Shown in pieces: positions 1 to 10,564 of a stretch of 64,000 nucleotides of DNA (positions within the stretch are counted from its first letter, which is position 1; every line of letters begins with the position of its first letter). The notes beneath the pieces were generated by a model, which ran no database searches, was not told the DNA's origin, and saw only the letters and a list, made by a program, of their open reading frames with translations. The stretch is from assembly GCA_012103035.1 (NCBI GenBank), contig JAAVLL010000001.1, positions 1,586,501-1,650,500 on the forward strand. Reading direction: 5' to 3'. The stretch is from Brucella oryzae. Its GTDB lineage: Bacteria > Pseudomonadota > Alphaproteobacteria > Rhizobiales > Rhizobiaceae. The position numbers were made by a program, and so were the translations under genes.

Positions 1-227
1 TGTACCATCGCCTCGACATCGCCCTTGTTACTTACATCGGCATGAACCGCCAGAGCGCGACGACCGATAGCAGTGACTTCTTTCGCGACCTCTTCGAGCG
101 CATCTTTCTGGCGTTCAATGTCATTGATCACCACATCGAAGCCGCGTTGGGCCATACCCACAGCAATTGCGCGCCCAATACCCCGACTGGCGCCGGTAAC
201 AAGCGCGATCTTTGCCGGATGTTCCAT
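1..227 (-). CDS. SDR-family dehydrogenase, N-terminal part (runs off the window)
   Basis: This is the N-terminal 75 residues of a short-chain dehydrogenase/reductase; the rest lies beyond the left edge. The start ATG at 227 follows a strong GGAGG at about 233-239. The protein opens MEHPAKIALVTGASRGIGRA, so the glycine-rich Rossmann motif TGASRGIG for NAD(P) binding is complete, and DVSN follows near residue 68. It is the last visible gene of the ABC/kinase/E1-E2 operon and lies 18 bp after the stop of a second SDR. SDRs in sugar operons usually oxidise a polyol or hydroxy-ketone; the substrate cannot be told. The family call is secure, the specific function is not. Confidence 0.8.
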   Translation of the reverse strand, partial: MEHPAKIALVTGASRGIGRAIAVGMAQRGFDVVINDIERQKDALEEVAKEVTAIGRRALAVHADVSNKGDVEAMV

Positions 228-245
228 TTTAACTCCTCCAGAAAT

Positions 246-1014
<769 letters not shown>

Positions 1015-1036
1015 CAGTCCACCTCAACAGTCTTTA

Positions 1037-2524
1037 TCAAGCGGAGCGAACGGACTTCAAAGCCGGATAAAGCGCCCGATATTGCTGATAAATCTCGTTA
1101 TAGATCTCTGTTTCGCGCGGGCGAGGCTCAATGCATGTGCCCGGTTTGACCATGGCGGCAATACCATCATCGATACTCGCAAAATGTCCGGCGCCGTGTG
1201 CTGCCAGAACGGCGGCGCCTACCGAAGGCGCATCGCGCGACCGTGGCACGCAGACAGGCAAACCGGCTGTATCCGCATGTATCTGGAGCCAAAGCGGCGA
1301 AGCACTGGCACCACCCCGACCGTGATTTCACGTCCGCGATAGCCAGCATCTGCCATAGCATCGAGAATGGCGCGGGTGCCGAAACTGATGCCTTCCATGA
1401 TCGCGCGGAATACGTGATGTGGCTCATGCGCAAGCGTCAGCCCGACGATTGCGCCTCGCGATAGCGGATCGGTATAAGGCGTGCGATTGCCCTGAAAATG
1501 GTCCTGCACAAGCAAGCCATCCGCACCCGGTTCCAGTGCCGCCGCCTTGCGGTTCAGTTCTTCCATATCCATGGTGCCGTTCATCATCCGACCAAGCCAG
1601 GCGATGATCGAACCCGTCGAGGTTTGGCCCCTTCGATAATATAGCGCTTTGGATAAACCATATCCGGATAGCTGCCCCAGATCCCAGGCGCGTGCAAAGG
1701 CTTGTCGGAAACGCCAAATTGCAGATGCGACGAGCCGGTGATCAGTGCCAGCTGTCCAGGTTTGGCAACGCCGAGACCGATCATGCCGATCAGCGCATCG
1801 GCCCCCTGAACTACTTTCACTTTCTGCGAAAGACCAAGTTCAGTCGCTGCCGCCGCGCACAGATTGCTAATGACCTCACTCGGCGCGACAACACGAGATG
1901 GCCATTTCTGCAGCAGGGCTTCAAGGCCGAGCTTTTCCAGAAGCGTCTTGGGAAACCCACCGCGATCCGTGGAATAATGCCAGCGCAACGACACATTGTT
2001 GAGGCTTGCGGCTTTTCACCCGTCAAACGCAATGTCATGAAATCCTGATACTCGCAGATAGTTTCTGCTTTATTGAATATCTCTGGCTCATTGCGAGCGA
2101 GCCAAAGCGCCTTGGGGATCATCCATTCCGCCGAAACAGGACCACGCCCGCCGCCATTGGCGAGCAGCGCGTCGTCGCCCGTGGCAAGGACTGCTTCGGC
2201 CTCAGCACTTGCGCGAACATCCATCCAAATAATCGAGGGACGCAAGGGGTTGCCCTCACCATCGAGAGCAACGACGGTACAACTCGTCGTTGCAAGCGTA
2301 ATGGCTTCAATTGCTGTCGGGTCAATTGCGGATTCTGAAATCGCTTTGCGCGCAGCCTGAACGAAAGAAGACCACCAGTCTTCCGGGTTCTGCTCCGCAC
2401 GCGCTCCGCTCGAAAATTTCGTTTCGTAGGGCACGGCGGTACTTGCCAGACACGTGCCAGAAAGGTCATAGACCCGCGCGCGGATGCTTTCCGTGCCGCC
2501 ATCTGCGGTCAGAAAATAAGCCAT
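1037..2524 (-). CDS. FGGY-family carbohydrate kinase (three single-base breaks)
   Basis: ATP-dependent sugar kinase of about 496 residues, the usual size for FGGY kinases. The N-terminal phosphate-binding part reads MAYFLTADGGTESIRARVYD. A WMDVR segment and a VSAEWMIPKALWL helix follow, as in ribulokinase/pentulose-kinase-like members. The C-terminal FGGY_C half carries ITGSSHLQFG and ISFGTRAILDAM. The frame breaks near 2018, 1625 and 1315, and each is repaired by one base in a short run. It lies between the AhpD-like gene and the SDR gene in the operon, so it probably phosphorylates the imported sugar or its keto form. LsrK-type AI-2 kinases are distant relatives, but I see no LsrF or LsrG here. 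Substrate unknown. Confidence 0.85.
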
Positions 2525-2589
2525 TCAAATCCTCCCGAATGGATCCCGGAGACACTCCCTGTTTTCGGAAAGTCTCATCGTACAACATT

Positions 2590-2923
2590 TCACGTCAGTC
2601 CGCGGAACACTTCCAACGCCTTACCTGCATACATTACAGCCGGGCCGCCGCCCATTTCGACCGCAACCTCAAGCACCTCGACCAACTCCGGCTCGGTTGC
2701 GCCATGGCGGATGGCGGCGTCGACGTGATAAAGAATGCAATCCTCGCATCCCTTGGTGACCGCAATACTAACGGCGATCAGTTCGCGCTGTGCCGACGAA
2801 AATGCTCCAGAAGTCGTTGCAGTTTTACTGACCTTGGCAAAGCCCGTCATCAGATCTGGCGTTGCTTTGGCGAAGGCACCAAGCCGCGATTGTGCTTCCT
2901 TGAGCCGAGCTCACGTCATTCAT
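2590..2923 (-). CDS. AhpD-like / carboxymuconolactone decarboxylase-family protein
   Basis: Small helical protein of about 110 residues. It contains the full AhpD active-site pattern Glu-x11-Cys-x2-Cys-x3-His: the Glu of QRELIAV, then GCEDCILYH. AhpD proteins are thiol peroxidase/disulfide-relay proteins; in mycobacteria AhpD is reduced through lipoylated E2 and E3 (established knowledge). ATG 2923 and ATG 2919 overlap the stop of the upstream lipoyl protein, which suggests translational coupling. From 2850 the frame is open. Between 2923 and 2850 the frame needs correction near 2905, because as written it is interrupted. Its placement directly after a lipoyl protein suggests that it uses the dihydrolipoyl groups of that complex. 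Confidence 0.8.
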
Positions 2924-4528
2924 TGTCTTCTCCCATGACACTCAAAATCAGATCGAGAACATCCTTTGTCTCATCCCATTGCGGCATATGCCCCGACTGA
3001 GCGAAGAAGTGAACACCAATAAAAGGTGACAATGCGGTTACCTGCTGCCACGGTATGATACGGTCCTGAAGGCCAAACAGAACGCGGACAGGTTTTGAAC
3101 GTGACTGCCTTTCGAGCAAAGCAACAATATCTGCGCGCTGGCCTGAAGGCCCTATGATTGCCTTCGCAAGTTCCTTAAGACGCCCGTTTGCCATGGTTGC
3201 GGCAATCTCTCCTGCCAGAGCAGCCGTCAACTCTACGGACTTGGCTGCAACGCGGCGCAGCAGATGTGCAACCTCACCGGCACTCGTTGCCTGCGCCATG
3301 CCCGATACAAAGCCTGCGTCAATCTCCGAACCAAGGCCGGCAGGCGCAACAAGTGTCAGGCTTGAAACACTGGCAGGGTGGGCCGAGGCAAAAGCCGCCG
3401 CCGCGACTGCTCCCAGCGAATGGGCCACGATATCCACCTGACGAATGGAAAGGGCATCGAGGAAAGCGGGCAGGAATTCGCTCAATTCTTCCGGGTGTGA
3501 AGCATCGATCGTCGTCAGGCCATGGGCTGGAAGATCGGGAACGATAACGCGGAAACCCGCACGACGCAGGCCGGAGGCTATGCCGCTCCATGTCGTTCGA
3601 TCGCCTGAAAAGCCATGAAGCAGCAGCAGGGTCCGCGCATTTTGGGGACCGATATCCGTATAGGCCACACGGCCTTTTGCCAGCGCCACGAATTTTACGT
3701 CAGTGTCGGCCTGCGTTCCGCTTGCGGCTGCCAGCACATCCTCTTTTCGACACGTCCTCTGCGGCCAGATCCTGAAAGACTGTTGATATCAAGGCCTTTC
3801 TGGCGGGCCAGCCGGCGAGCCAACGGCGTAGCACGCGTGCGACCAGCATTGCCGGAAGCCCCAGGCTTTTGCGCAACGCGCGCCGGTACATCTGCTGGTG
3901 CAACCGCTTCAGGGTCTACCACTTCGCCCTTCTGCACAACTGCATCTGTCGCGACCTCAATACGGGCGATAGCCTCACCAACCGTCACCATGTCGCCTTC
4001 AAGACGCAGAACCTCGATCAGCTTGCCGCTCACAAGAGCTGGAAATTCTGCAACCGTTTTATCGGTTTCAATTTCGAGTACAGCTTCGCCACGCTCGAAT
4101 TGATCGCCCGCAGCCTTCAGCCAGCGTACGATACGCCCCTCTTCCATCGTCTCACCAAGACGCGGCATATCCAGATCGGCTATAATGAGCGCATTGCTGG
4201 AACCGGCTGTGCGTGCGGGATGCAACGCAGCCGGCTCCTCAGGAGAAGACGCGCTTTCGCCGCCATCATCCGTCCAGTCTGGACCACTGCCAATGTCGAT
4301 GCGCGCCAGAGGCGCGCCGACCACGACATGATCCCCTATAGCGCCGATCCATTCATTGAGCGTGCCGTCGCCAAGCGCCGGGAATTCCGCAACCGTCTTA
4401 TCGGTTTCGATCTCGATAATTGAATCCCCGCGCCTGAAACTGTCGCCCGGCTTGACGAGGAAGCCGACAATCTTGCCTTCATCCATCGTTTCGCCAAGAC
4501 GCGGCATTTTGAGAATACGTTCTGTCAT
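2916..4528 (-). CDS. Chimeric E2: two lipoyl domains, PSBD and alpha/beta-hydrolase (AcoC-like)
   Basis: Protein of about 537 residues. Domain order: lipoyl domain 1 (about 4-78, lysine 44 in EIETDK), lipoyl domain 2 (about 118-190, lysine 157 in an identical EIETDKTVAEFPAL), an E1/E3-binding PSBD (about 230-262, ATPLARRLARQKGL), then an alpha/beta hydrolase. The hydrolase has an oxyanion LLLHGFSGD, nucleophile VAHSLGA, acid LQDRIIP and histidine SGHMPQW. The HxxxDG acyltransferase core of ordinary E2 is absent. AcoC of Pseudomonas acetoin systems also pairs a lipoyl domain with a hydrolase (family knowledge). One break near 3745 is cured by an extra G (VEKRDVLAAAS). The start overlaps the E1-beta stop as ATGA. 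Probable role: taking the acyl group from TPP-E1 and passing it to CoA or water. Confidence 0.9.
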
Positions 4529-5498
4529 GACAGCATTCTTTCCGCGACAGACCGGATAAGTTCTGCGGTCGGCACGCTGCCAGCTTCAAGCTCCTGCGAA
4601 ACGGAGATCGGGATGTCTTCGCCCGCAACACGCACAACCGGTTGTTCCAGATAATCGAAACATTCTTCCGTGATGCGGGCGGCAAGTTCTGCGGCAACAC
4701 CTGCGGTCAAGACGCCTTCGGAAACAACCATGGCCTTGCCTACACGCTCGACATGTTCACGCACCGTATCAAAATCGAGCGGATTGAGCGTGCGAAGATC
4801 GATAACGGTTGCTTCAATTCCCTTGGCCGAAAGTTTTTCAGCTGCATCAAGCGCGTAAAAGAGCTGGCGCGAATAGGTGACGATAACCAGATTCTTGCCT
4901 GTACGACGAACCGCAGCCTTGCCCCATGCCAAGGGCTCAGCATCGAGATCAACCTCTTCCTTGCGTGTGTAGAGTGCCTTGTGCTCGATAAAGACGACCG
5001 GATCGGGTTTTGTGAGGCTCTGACGCAGCATGTGATAGGCATCCTGAACCGTAGCAGGCATGGCGAGCCGCAAACCTGGCGTGTGCATGATCCATGCCTC
5101 TAAGCTCTGCGAGTGTTGCGCGCCAGCGGAGCGTCCTGTGCCGCCCTGCGTTCGCAACACCATCGGCACTCCGGTCTGCCCACCGAACATGTAGCGGATC
5201 TTTGCCGCCTGATTGGCCAGTTGATCCATGGTCATTCCGAGAAAATCGATATACATGAGTTCAGCGACCGGGCGCAGCCCGGTCATTGCTGCACCCACGG
5301 CAGCACCAATAATTGCAGGTTCTGAAATCGGTGTATCGATCAGGCGTTCAGGGCCGTATTTGCCGATCAGATCTTTGGTAACACCGTAGGCCCCCCATAA
5401 CGGCCCACCTCTTCGCCGATCACAACGATAGTGTTGTCTTCAGCCATGGCATCATCCAGCGCTTTACGCAGCGCATCGCGGTAAGTCATGGCAACCAT
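4525..5498 (-). CDS. TPP-dependent 2-oxoacid/acetoin dehydrogenase E1, beta subunit
   Basis: E1-beta of about 324 residues, of the PDH/acetoin-dehydrogenase type. It opens MVAMTYRDALRKALDDAM and has VVIGEEVG, the SEPAIIGAAVGAAMTGLRPV segment, VLRTQGGTG and HSQSLEAW. The C-terminal transketolase-like domain has VVSEGVLTAG. One break near 5392, in a G run (GEEVGRYGG then YGVTKDL), needs one more G. The start ATG 5498 shares bases with the E1-alpha stop (TAATG), so the two subunits are coupled. With E1-alpha it forms the thiamine-diphosphate heterotetramer that decarboxylates a 2-oxoacid or cleaves a vicinal hydroxyketone or diketone, and it loads the lipoyl domains of the next gene. Sequence alone does not separate acetoin from another substrate. 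Confidence 0.9.
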
Positions 5499-6563
5499 TA
5501 TGCTTCATCCCTGGAAAGTACGCGGTCGATACGGGCACGAACCGGCTCTGGTTCAGGTTCACCCACGGCGTAAACATCTTTGAACATGGAGGTGAGTGCC
5601 GGAGCTTTGGATTCGACTGCGAAATCGATCGTCGCGTCCATCTCCGCAGCAACTGCGCTGTCCATCGTGTCGAGGGCTCCTTCCTGCGCAAGACCTGTCG
5701 AGATCAGCTGATCGCGCGTGAACTTCACCGGATCTTTCTTGCGCCCTTCCGTCTCTTCCGCTTCTGCGCGGTATGGGCTCTTGTCCATGCGCGCATGGCC
5801 GAAGAAACGATAGCAGGTGACGGAAAGAAAGCCCGGTTTGCCCAGACGCGCATCATCGATGAGCCCTTGTGCTGTGGCCTTCACTTCTTCCACATCAAGG
5901 CCATCGACCACGGCACCGTTAAGCCCGAAAGCATGCGCGCGCTGTTCAAACGCCGTGTTGGCAGTTGCCTGATCGACACGAGTTCCCATGCCGTATTGAT
6001 TATTGATGCAAACAAAACCACCGGCAGGCCCCAAAGCGCCGCCATGTTCATGCTTTCATACAAAATGCCCTGCTGCATCGCGCCATCGCCAAAAATGCGA
6101 GCGAGACAGAGTTCTTCTTGAGATAATTGCTGGAAAGACCAGCCCCCACAACAGAAGGAATACCGCCGCCGACAATTGCGTTCGCGCCAAGGTGGCCAAG
6201 CGCCATATCGGCAATATGCATGGAACCGCCCTTGCCACGGCAATACCCGGTTTCCTTACCGCCGATTTCCGCCATCATCTGTTTCGGATCGGCCCCGCGC
6301 GCCAGAAATATTCCGTGTCCGCGATGGTGGGTCGTGAATGTATCCTGCGGCTGCATCGCTGCACAAACACCGGCGGCAGCGGCTTCTTCACCGATGGACA
6401 GGTGAAGCATCGAACCTGCCGTCTGGCCGCGCACGAACAATTCGCCCACGCGTTCTTCAAAAGTGCGGATGCGCCGCATCGTTCTGTATAGTTCGAGGAG
6501 ATTAGAGTTACTCGGATTTTGCACGTGCGCCTCCGACAGACCTGTCTGTTGCAAATGTTTCAT
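5498..6563 (-). CDS. TPP-dependent 2-oxoacid/acetoin dehydrogenase E1, alpha subunit
   Basis: E1-alpha of about 355 residues. Visible features are LYRTMRRIRTFEERV, THHRGHGIFLARG, the GKGGSMH motif and the TPP/Mg motif that reads GDGAMQQG...NNQYGMGT after repair. Two breaks, near 6106 and 6015, are each cured by one more T in a T run (LAFFGDGA and VVFVCINNQ). It binds thiamine diphosphate together with the beta subunit encoded by the overlapping next gene. It lies 31 bp behind the ABC permease, so transport and cleavage are in one transcript. No E3 (dihydrolipoyl dehydrogenase) gene occurs anywhere in this cluster. The match to acetoin-dehydrogenase AcoA rather than PdhA is inferred from the AcoC-like partner. 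Confidence 0.9.
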
Positions 6564-6593
6564 GATGTTTGGTTCAATGCCTAACGCAGTTCC

Positions 6594-7593
6594 TCAAAGG
6601 AGCTTCAGTTTGGTGGTACGCGAAACGACCGCGACCGCGACGAGAATGATAAGACCCTTCACAATGCTCTGGATGTATGTGTCCATCCCGATGAGGTTGA
6701 GGCCGTTATTGATGACGCCGATGAAAAGTGCACCGAAGAAAGTTCCTGCAATTGTTGCAGTACCCGGACGGAACATGGTCATTCCGATAAACACCGTGGC
6801 GAGGCCGTCGAGCAGATAGCGTTCACCCGCGTTAGGTTGGCCAGAGCCCAGACGTGCTGCAAGAAGCGCGCCGGCAACGGCTGCGAAAATTGAACAGACC
6901 ACAAGAGCGGCAGCGCGATAAAACGACCGTTAACGCCGGAAAGTTCCGCTGCTTTGAGATTGCCGCCGACCGCATAAATGTACCGGCCGAATACGGTCCG
7001 TTCCATCAGAAACCAGGCCACAAAACAACGATCACCATAGCATAAGCAAGAACCGGGATACCAAACAGCTGGCCTTGTCCAAGCCAGAGATAGCTGGCCG
7101 GAAGACCACCATAGATGGCGCGCCCGCCAGTCATCAAAAAGTTGATGCCGTAAAGAATGGACCCTGTTGCGAGTGTGGCAATCAACGAAGGCACCCCCAC
7201 CAGCGTTACAAGCGCTGCATTGACGGACCCCACCACCAGACCAGCACCGAGACCGGCAAGCAATGCCAGCGGCAAAGGTGTGCCGGCAACCAGCAGAAGG
7301 GGACGATAATACCCGCCATTCCGACCATATAGCCGACCGACAAATCCATCTCACGGGCAGCAAAGCCGAAAGTCAATCCTGCTCCGACGATGGTCAGCAT
7401 GGAAATCTGCTGGATGATGTTGAGAAGATTATTCGCTGTCAGAAAGCGGTCAACCGTGAGTGAAAAGCCGGCGAACAGGAGGAAAAGCACAAAAGCGTAC
7501 TGTATTTGAGCAGCCACTCGCCTTTGAGTTTTTGCTGAAACTCTGCGCATGGCGAGCAGATTGCGGTGTGACCGCTGAGGATCGGGCGTTCAT
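6594..7593 (-). CDS. Sugar ABC transporter permease, RbsC type
   Basis: Integral membrane permease of the ribose/galactose ABC family, about 333 residues. The hydrophobic segments are clear: LFAGFSLTVDRFLT..NNLLNI near the N-terminus, LTIVGAGLTFGFAAREMDLSVG, the family-typical GLGAGLVVGSVNAALVTLVG with VPSLIATLATGSI, then RTVFGRYIYAVGGN..AAELSGVN and FIGVINNGLNLIG. The start ATG 7593 overlaps the ATPase stop (ATGA). The reading frame changes several times (near 7540, 7300, 7015 and 6900), consistent with lost bases. It is the only permease gene, so it probably works as a homodimer with the double-ABC ATPase and the periplasmic protein encoded upstream. Confidence 0.88.
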
Positions 7594-9097
7594 TGGGTAA
7601 CTCCTGCCATTGCAGCAATAAATTTCGCTTCAGAAAACGCATCGCGTCCAATTTCTGGCCCGGGACGTCCGTTCACAAAGGGGATGACACGGTCAGCCAC
7701 ATCCGCGACTTCCATGAGGTCTGACGAGGTGACAAGAACGGCAACGCCCTTCTCTGCCAAACGGCGCATCTGCGCGTGAATTTCACGCTTGGCACCGATA
7801 TCGACGCCTTCCGTCGGTTCGATGAAGATCATCAGGCGATAGTGATCGTCGGCTCCGTAAAGCCACTTACCGATCGAAACCTTCTGCTTGTTACCGCCAC
7901 TCAGATCTTTAACAAACTGACTGCGCGAATGCGCCTTGACGTTCATAAGCTCCATCATCCGGTCTGCCTCGCGGGCTTCACGGCGCATGAACAATATGCC
8001 GGTGCCAGCAAAAGTCGCGTAAGACGGGTGCACCATTGCAAGGTTTTCACGTACGTCCCAATCACCAACAAGCGCGTTTTCCATGCGATGGTCTGGCACC
8101 AGTGCCACACCCTTTTTCTGCATGGTCCGCGCATCGACTTTCGCCTGCACCTCCCCTGAAACCGGTACGTTCCGTCGGTCACACCGCTTGCGGCATAAAG
8201 CGAGCGCGCAAATCCGAAATGTCCCGCCCCTGTCAGGCCGATAAGCCCGACAATCTCACCGGCGTGAATGGCAAAATGCTCGACCTCTACACCGCCTGCT
8301 TTCCAGTCGCTCACGTCCAGAACAACGTTGCCAAACGCACGTACAGGCTGAATTTCCTGTTCGCTTGCATCCTCACCACCTGTCCGCTGGAGCATGTGGT
8401 CAATCAGTTGCGCCTCGCTCGAATCTTCAGCCTGAAGCGTTGCAATGTGTCGGCCATCGCGCAGAACGGTAATACGATCGCTTAGCGCCTTGATTTCAGA
8501 AAGAAAGTGACTGATCAGCACAATGCCGACACCCTGTTTGGGCAGGGTCTTGATGATTTCCCAAAGACTCTCTTTTCGCGAGCAGGCAAGGTGGCCGTCG
8601 GCTCGTCAAGGATCAGTAGCTCACATTACCGCGCAGTGCGCGGACAATTTCGATAATCTTCTGGTCGGCCATAAGGCATATCGACCTGCTGATTAAGGTC
8701 GATAGAAACCTGGGGAAACCAGCGGCCCAACAGCTGTTCGCACGGGCCAGGAGCTTCCGGCTATCGATGATGCCAACCCCCATGCGTGGCTCGTCGCCCA
8801 ACAGAATATTCTGCGCACCCGTCAGACCGGGAACGAGGCTGCCTTCCTGCGAAACATGTGCGATCCCCTTGCGCAAGGCATCGCCGGCGCTGCTCAGTTT
8901 CACCTCAGCTCCATCAATCGTTATCGTGCCGGATGTTGGGCTTTTGCTACCGCCGAGAATGCTGACCAGCGTGGTTTTTCCCGCGCCGTTTTCTCCGATC
9001 AGTCCGTGCACTCATCGAACCGGAATTCAGCGCTGACCTGATCAAGCGCCAAAGTACCGGGATAAGACATCACGATCTGCGAAAGGCTTACAGCCAT
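7590..9097 (-). CDS. Sugar ABC transporter ATP-binding protein, RbsA type (double ABC domain)
   Basis: About 500 residues with two nucleotide-binding domains. The first has a Walker A GENGAGKTT near residue 38, then IVRALRGN. The second has a clear signature DLSGGNKQKVSIGKWL and the H-loop region VLVTSSDLMEVADVADR. The start ATG 9097 opens MAVSLSQIVMSYPGTLALDQVSAEF. Breaks near 9010, 8720, 8640, 8530 and 8150 interrupt the frame and are interpreted as lost bases because the parts are collinear with one RbsA/MglA-type protein. It energises import through the overlapping permease. The binding-protein gene lies 193 bp upstream, separated by a dispersed repeat. Confidence 0.88.
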
Positions 9098-9111
9098 CGA
9101 AGAACTCCATG

Positions 9112-9236
9112 AATTGAATTGCTAGAGCATGCCTCCAAAATAGGGATCCAGTTTTGGAGTAACGACATGCGGAAAAACAAGAAGGTAGAGCGGTTGCAAC
9201 GACTCCGTTTTAGCCGAGACAGCTCTAAATCCTGAA
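9112..9236. repeat. Dispersed palindromic repeat bounded by TAGAGC/GCTCTA
   Basis: Intergenic element between the binding-protein and ATPase genes. It starts TAGAGCATGCCTCC, contains the self-complementary pair CTCCAAAA..TTTTGGAG, an internal TAGAGCGGTTGC, and ends AGCTCTAA. It belongs to the same loose family as the elements at 30345-30451, 49672-49852 and 55021-55116. It may attenuate transcription between the binding protein and the downstream transporter genes. Confidence 0.6.
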
Positions 9237-9290
9237 AAAGGCCGGAACGTGGAACGGTCACGCCCCGGCCAGTGGCAGGCAATGGGGTGC

Positions 9291-10244
9291 CTACTTCTTC
9301 GGGAGGAAATCCTTGCAGTTCTGCTTCGTGACAAGTGGCGCATCAAGATAGACAGTCTTGGAAGGAATGACGGTGTCGGCATCTTCCTTCTTCACGACGA
9401 TGCTTTCGATCCACTCGCCGGTCTGCGCGCCCATCTTTTCAAACGGCTGCGAAACAGTCGCGATCATCAGGCTGTCCGGCTTGCAGACTTCTTCAATTGC
9501 CTGTGGGTGGCCATCGATACCAATGACCTTCACATTTTTCAGGCCTGCTGCGGTGAGTGCATTGATGGCTGCCTGTGCCGGTTCATCCCAAGGTGCCCAC
9601 ACGGCATTGATTTCTTCTCCAAAGCGCGATGCATAATCCTGCACCGTGCTGGTCGTGTCTTCGAAGAAGGCAGTGTAGTCGATATTATGTTCGGCAATGA
9701 CCTTCACTTCAGGATATTCCTTCACCACGGCGGCCATAACGTCACCGCGCTTGCGGGTGCCATGATGCTCTGCCATGCGCAGGAAAATCATATTGCCTTT
9801 GCCGCCCATCTCATTGAGCAGGTAAGGGGACACAGAAGCAGACATTGCCCAGTTGTTGGTTGTAACGTCAACGAGCACACCGTCTACCTGACCACTATCG
9901 ATGGCGAAGACTGGAATTTTCGCAGCAACCGCAGCGTCAATCGCTGCACGCGATGCTCGGAGATCAGACATGCTTACGATAATGGCATCTACTCCGCGCG
10001 ATGCGGCATCCTGAATGTTCGAAGCAGTGCGTTCGCCCGAGCCGCCGCTATCGAGAACGCTGACGTTCCAATCCTTGGCGGTTTCCTTGAGCCAGGCGTC
10101 AAATCCAGCCTTGGCACGTTGTTCAGATTGCGCAGCAGCGTTGGAATGCACCCAGGCTACATTGGTCGCGGATGCGCTGGCAGTACCCATAAGCATGGTT
10201 AAAGCGACCGCCGCGATGGACTTCTTGAAAAATCCCGTATTCAT
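9291..10244 (-). CDS. Periplasmic sugar-binding protein of ABC transporter, RbsB type
   Basis: Complete 317-residue substrate-binding protein with an N-terminal signal peptide (MNTGFFKKSIAAVALTMLMG, cleavage likely after ASASA). It has the type-I periplasmic-binding fold: VAWVHSNAAAQSEQRAKAGF, GVDAIIVSMSDLRAS, IPVFAIDSGQ, INAVWAPWDEPAQAAINAL and VKVIGIDGHPQAIEEV. It is intact, unlike its neighbours. As the first gene of the operon it follows a roughly 240-nt leader from the promoter at 10490-10518. It captures the unknown carbohydrate (pentose, polyol or deoxysugar class) for the RbsA/RbsC pair downstream. RbsB-family membership is clear; the ligand is not. Confidence 0.92.
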   Translation of the reverse strand: MNTGFFKKSIAAVALTMLMGTASASATNVAWVHSNAAAQSEQRAKAGFDAWLKETAKDWNVSVLDSGGSGERTASNIQDAASRGVDAIIVSMSDLRASRAAIDAAVAAKIPVFAIDSGQVDGVLVDVTTNNWAMSASVSPYLLNEMGGKGNMIFLRMAEHHGTRKRGDVMAAVVKEYPEVKVIAEHNIDYTAFFEDTTSTVQDYASRFGEEINAVWAPWDEPAQAAINALTAAGLKNVKVIGIDGHPQAIEEVCKPDSLMIATVSQPFEKMGAQTGEWIESIVVKKEDADTVIPSKTVYLDAPLVTKQNCKDFLPKK

Positions 10245-10489
10245 TTATTCCTCCCAGAAGCGGCGTGGTTGAGCCCACTACCCGCCTCACATTGTTGAAC
10301 CCCGGCTCAGAGCGTCTCCGGCGACATTTCTATGATGTCGGCTTTCCGCCCTCCTCCAAGCCTGTCGCTTCGGCGCCTGTCAGGTTCAGATCCTCACGAA
10401 CCAGACGCGGCTTTTGTGCTTTAACCTCGGCTTTCCATTCCGGTTGACCCACCTGCTCAATCGCGCTCTTGTCCACCGGAACAGTTCGA

Positions 10490-10518
10490 ATTAAGCAATG
10501 GTTGGTTACAAATGTCAA
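10490..10518 (-). promoter_or_regulatory. Sigma70-type promoter of the ABC/E1-E2 operon
   Basis: On the minus strand a perfect TTGACA (-35) lies at 10518-10513 and CTTAAT (-10, four of six) at 10495-10490, with exactly 17 bp between them. It faces the binding-protein gene and predicts a leader of about 240 nt. The -35 box is partly inside the inverted repeat at 10507-10535. Confidence 0.6.
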
Positions 10519-10535
10519 ACTAAATTACATTTGTA
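10507..10535. promoter_or_regulatory. Candidate operator for the SorC-family regulator
   Basis: Perfect inverted repeat with 9-bp arms, TACAAATGT and ACATTTGTA, separated by 11 bp, so half-site centres are 20 bp (two helical turns) apart. It lies in the divergent region between the regulator and the transporter operon and overlaps the operon's -35 box. SorC/DeoR-family regulators commonly repress their own divergent operon and are released by a phosphorylated sugar, so this is the natural operator. Binding is an inference. Confidence 0.6.
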
Positions 10536-10564
10536 TCAGTGTAGGAAAACGACAAGAGGAACCG

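Noticed and set aside
10330..10518. A 62-codon open frame on the minus strand inside the operon leader.
   Set aside because: Its start lies upstream of the predicted transcription start and it has no ribosome site or family features.
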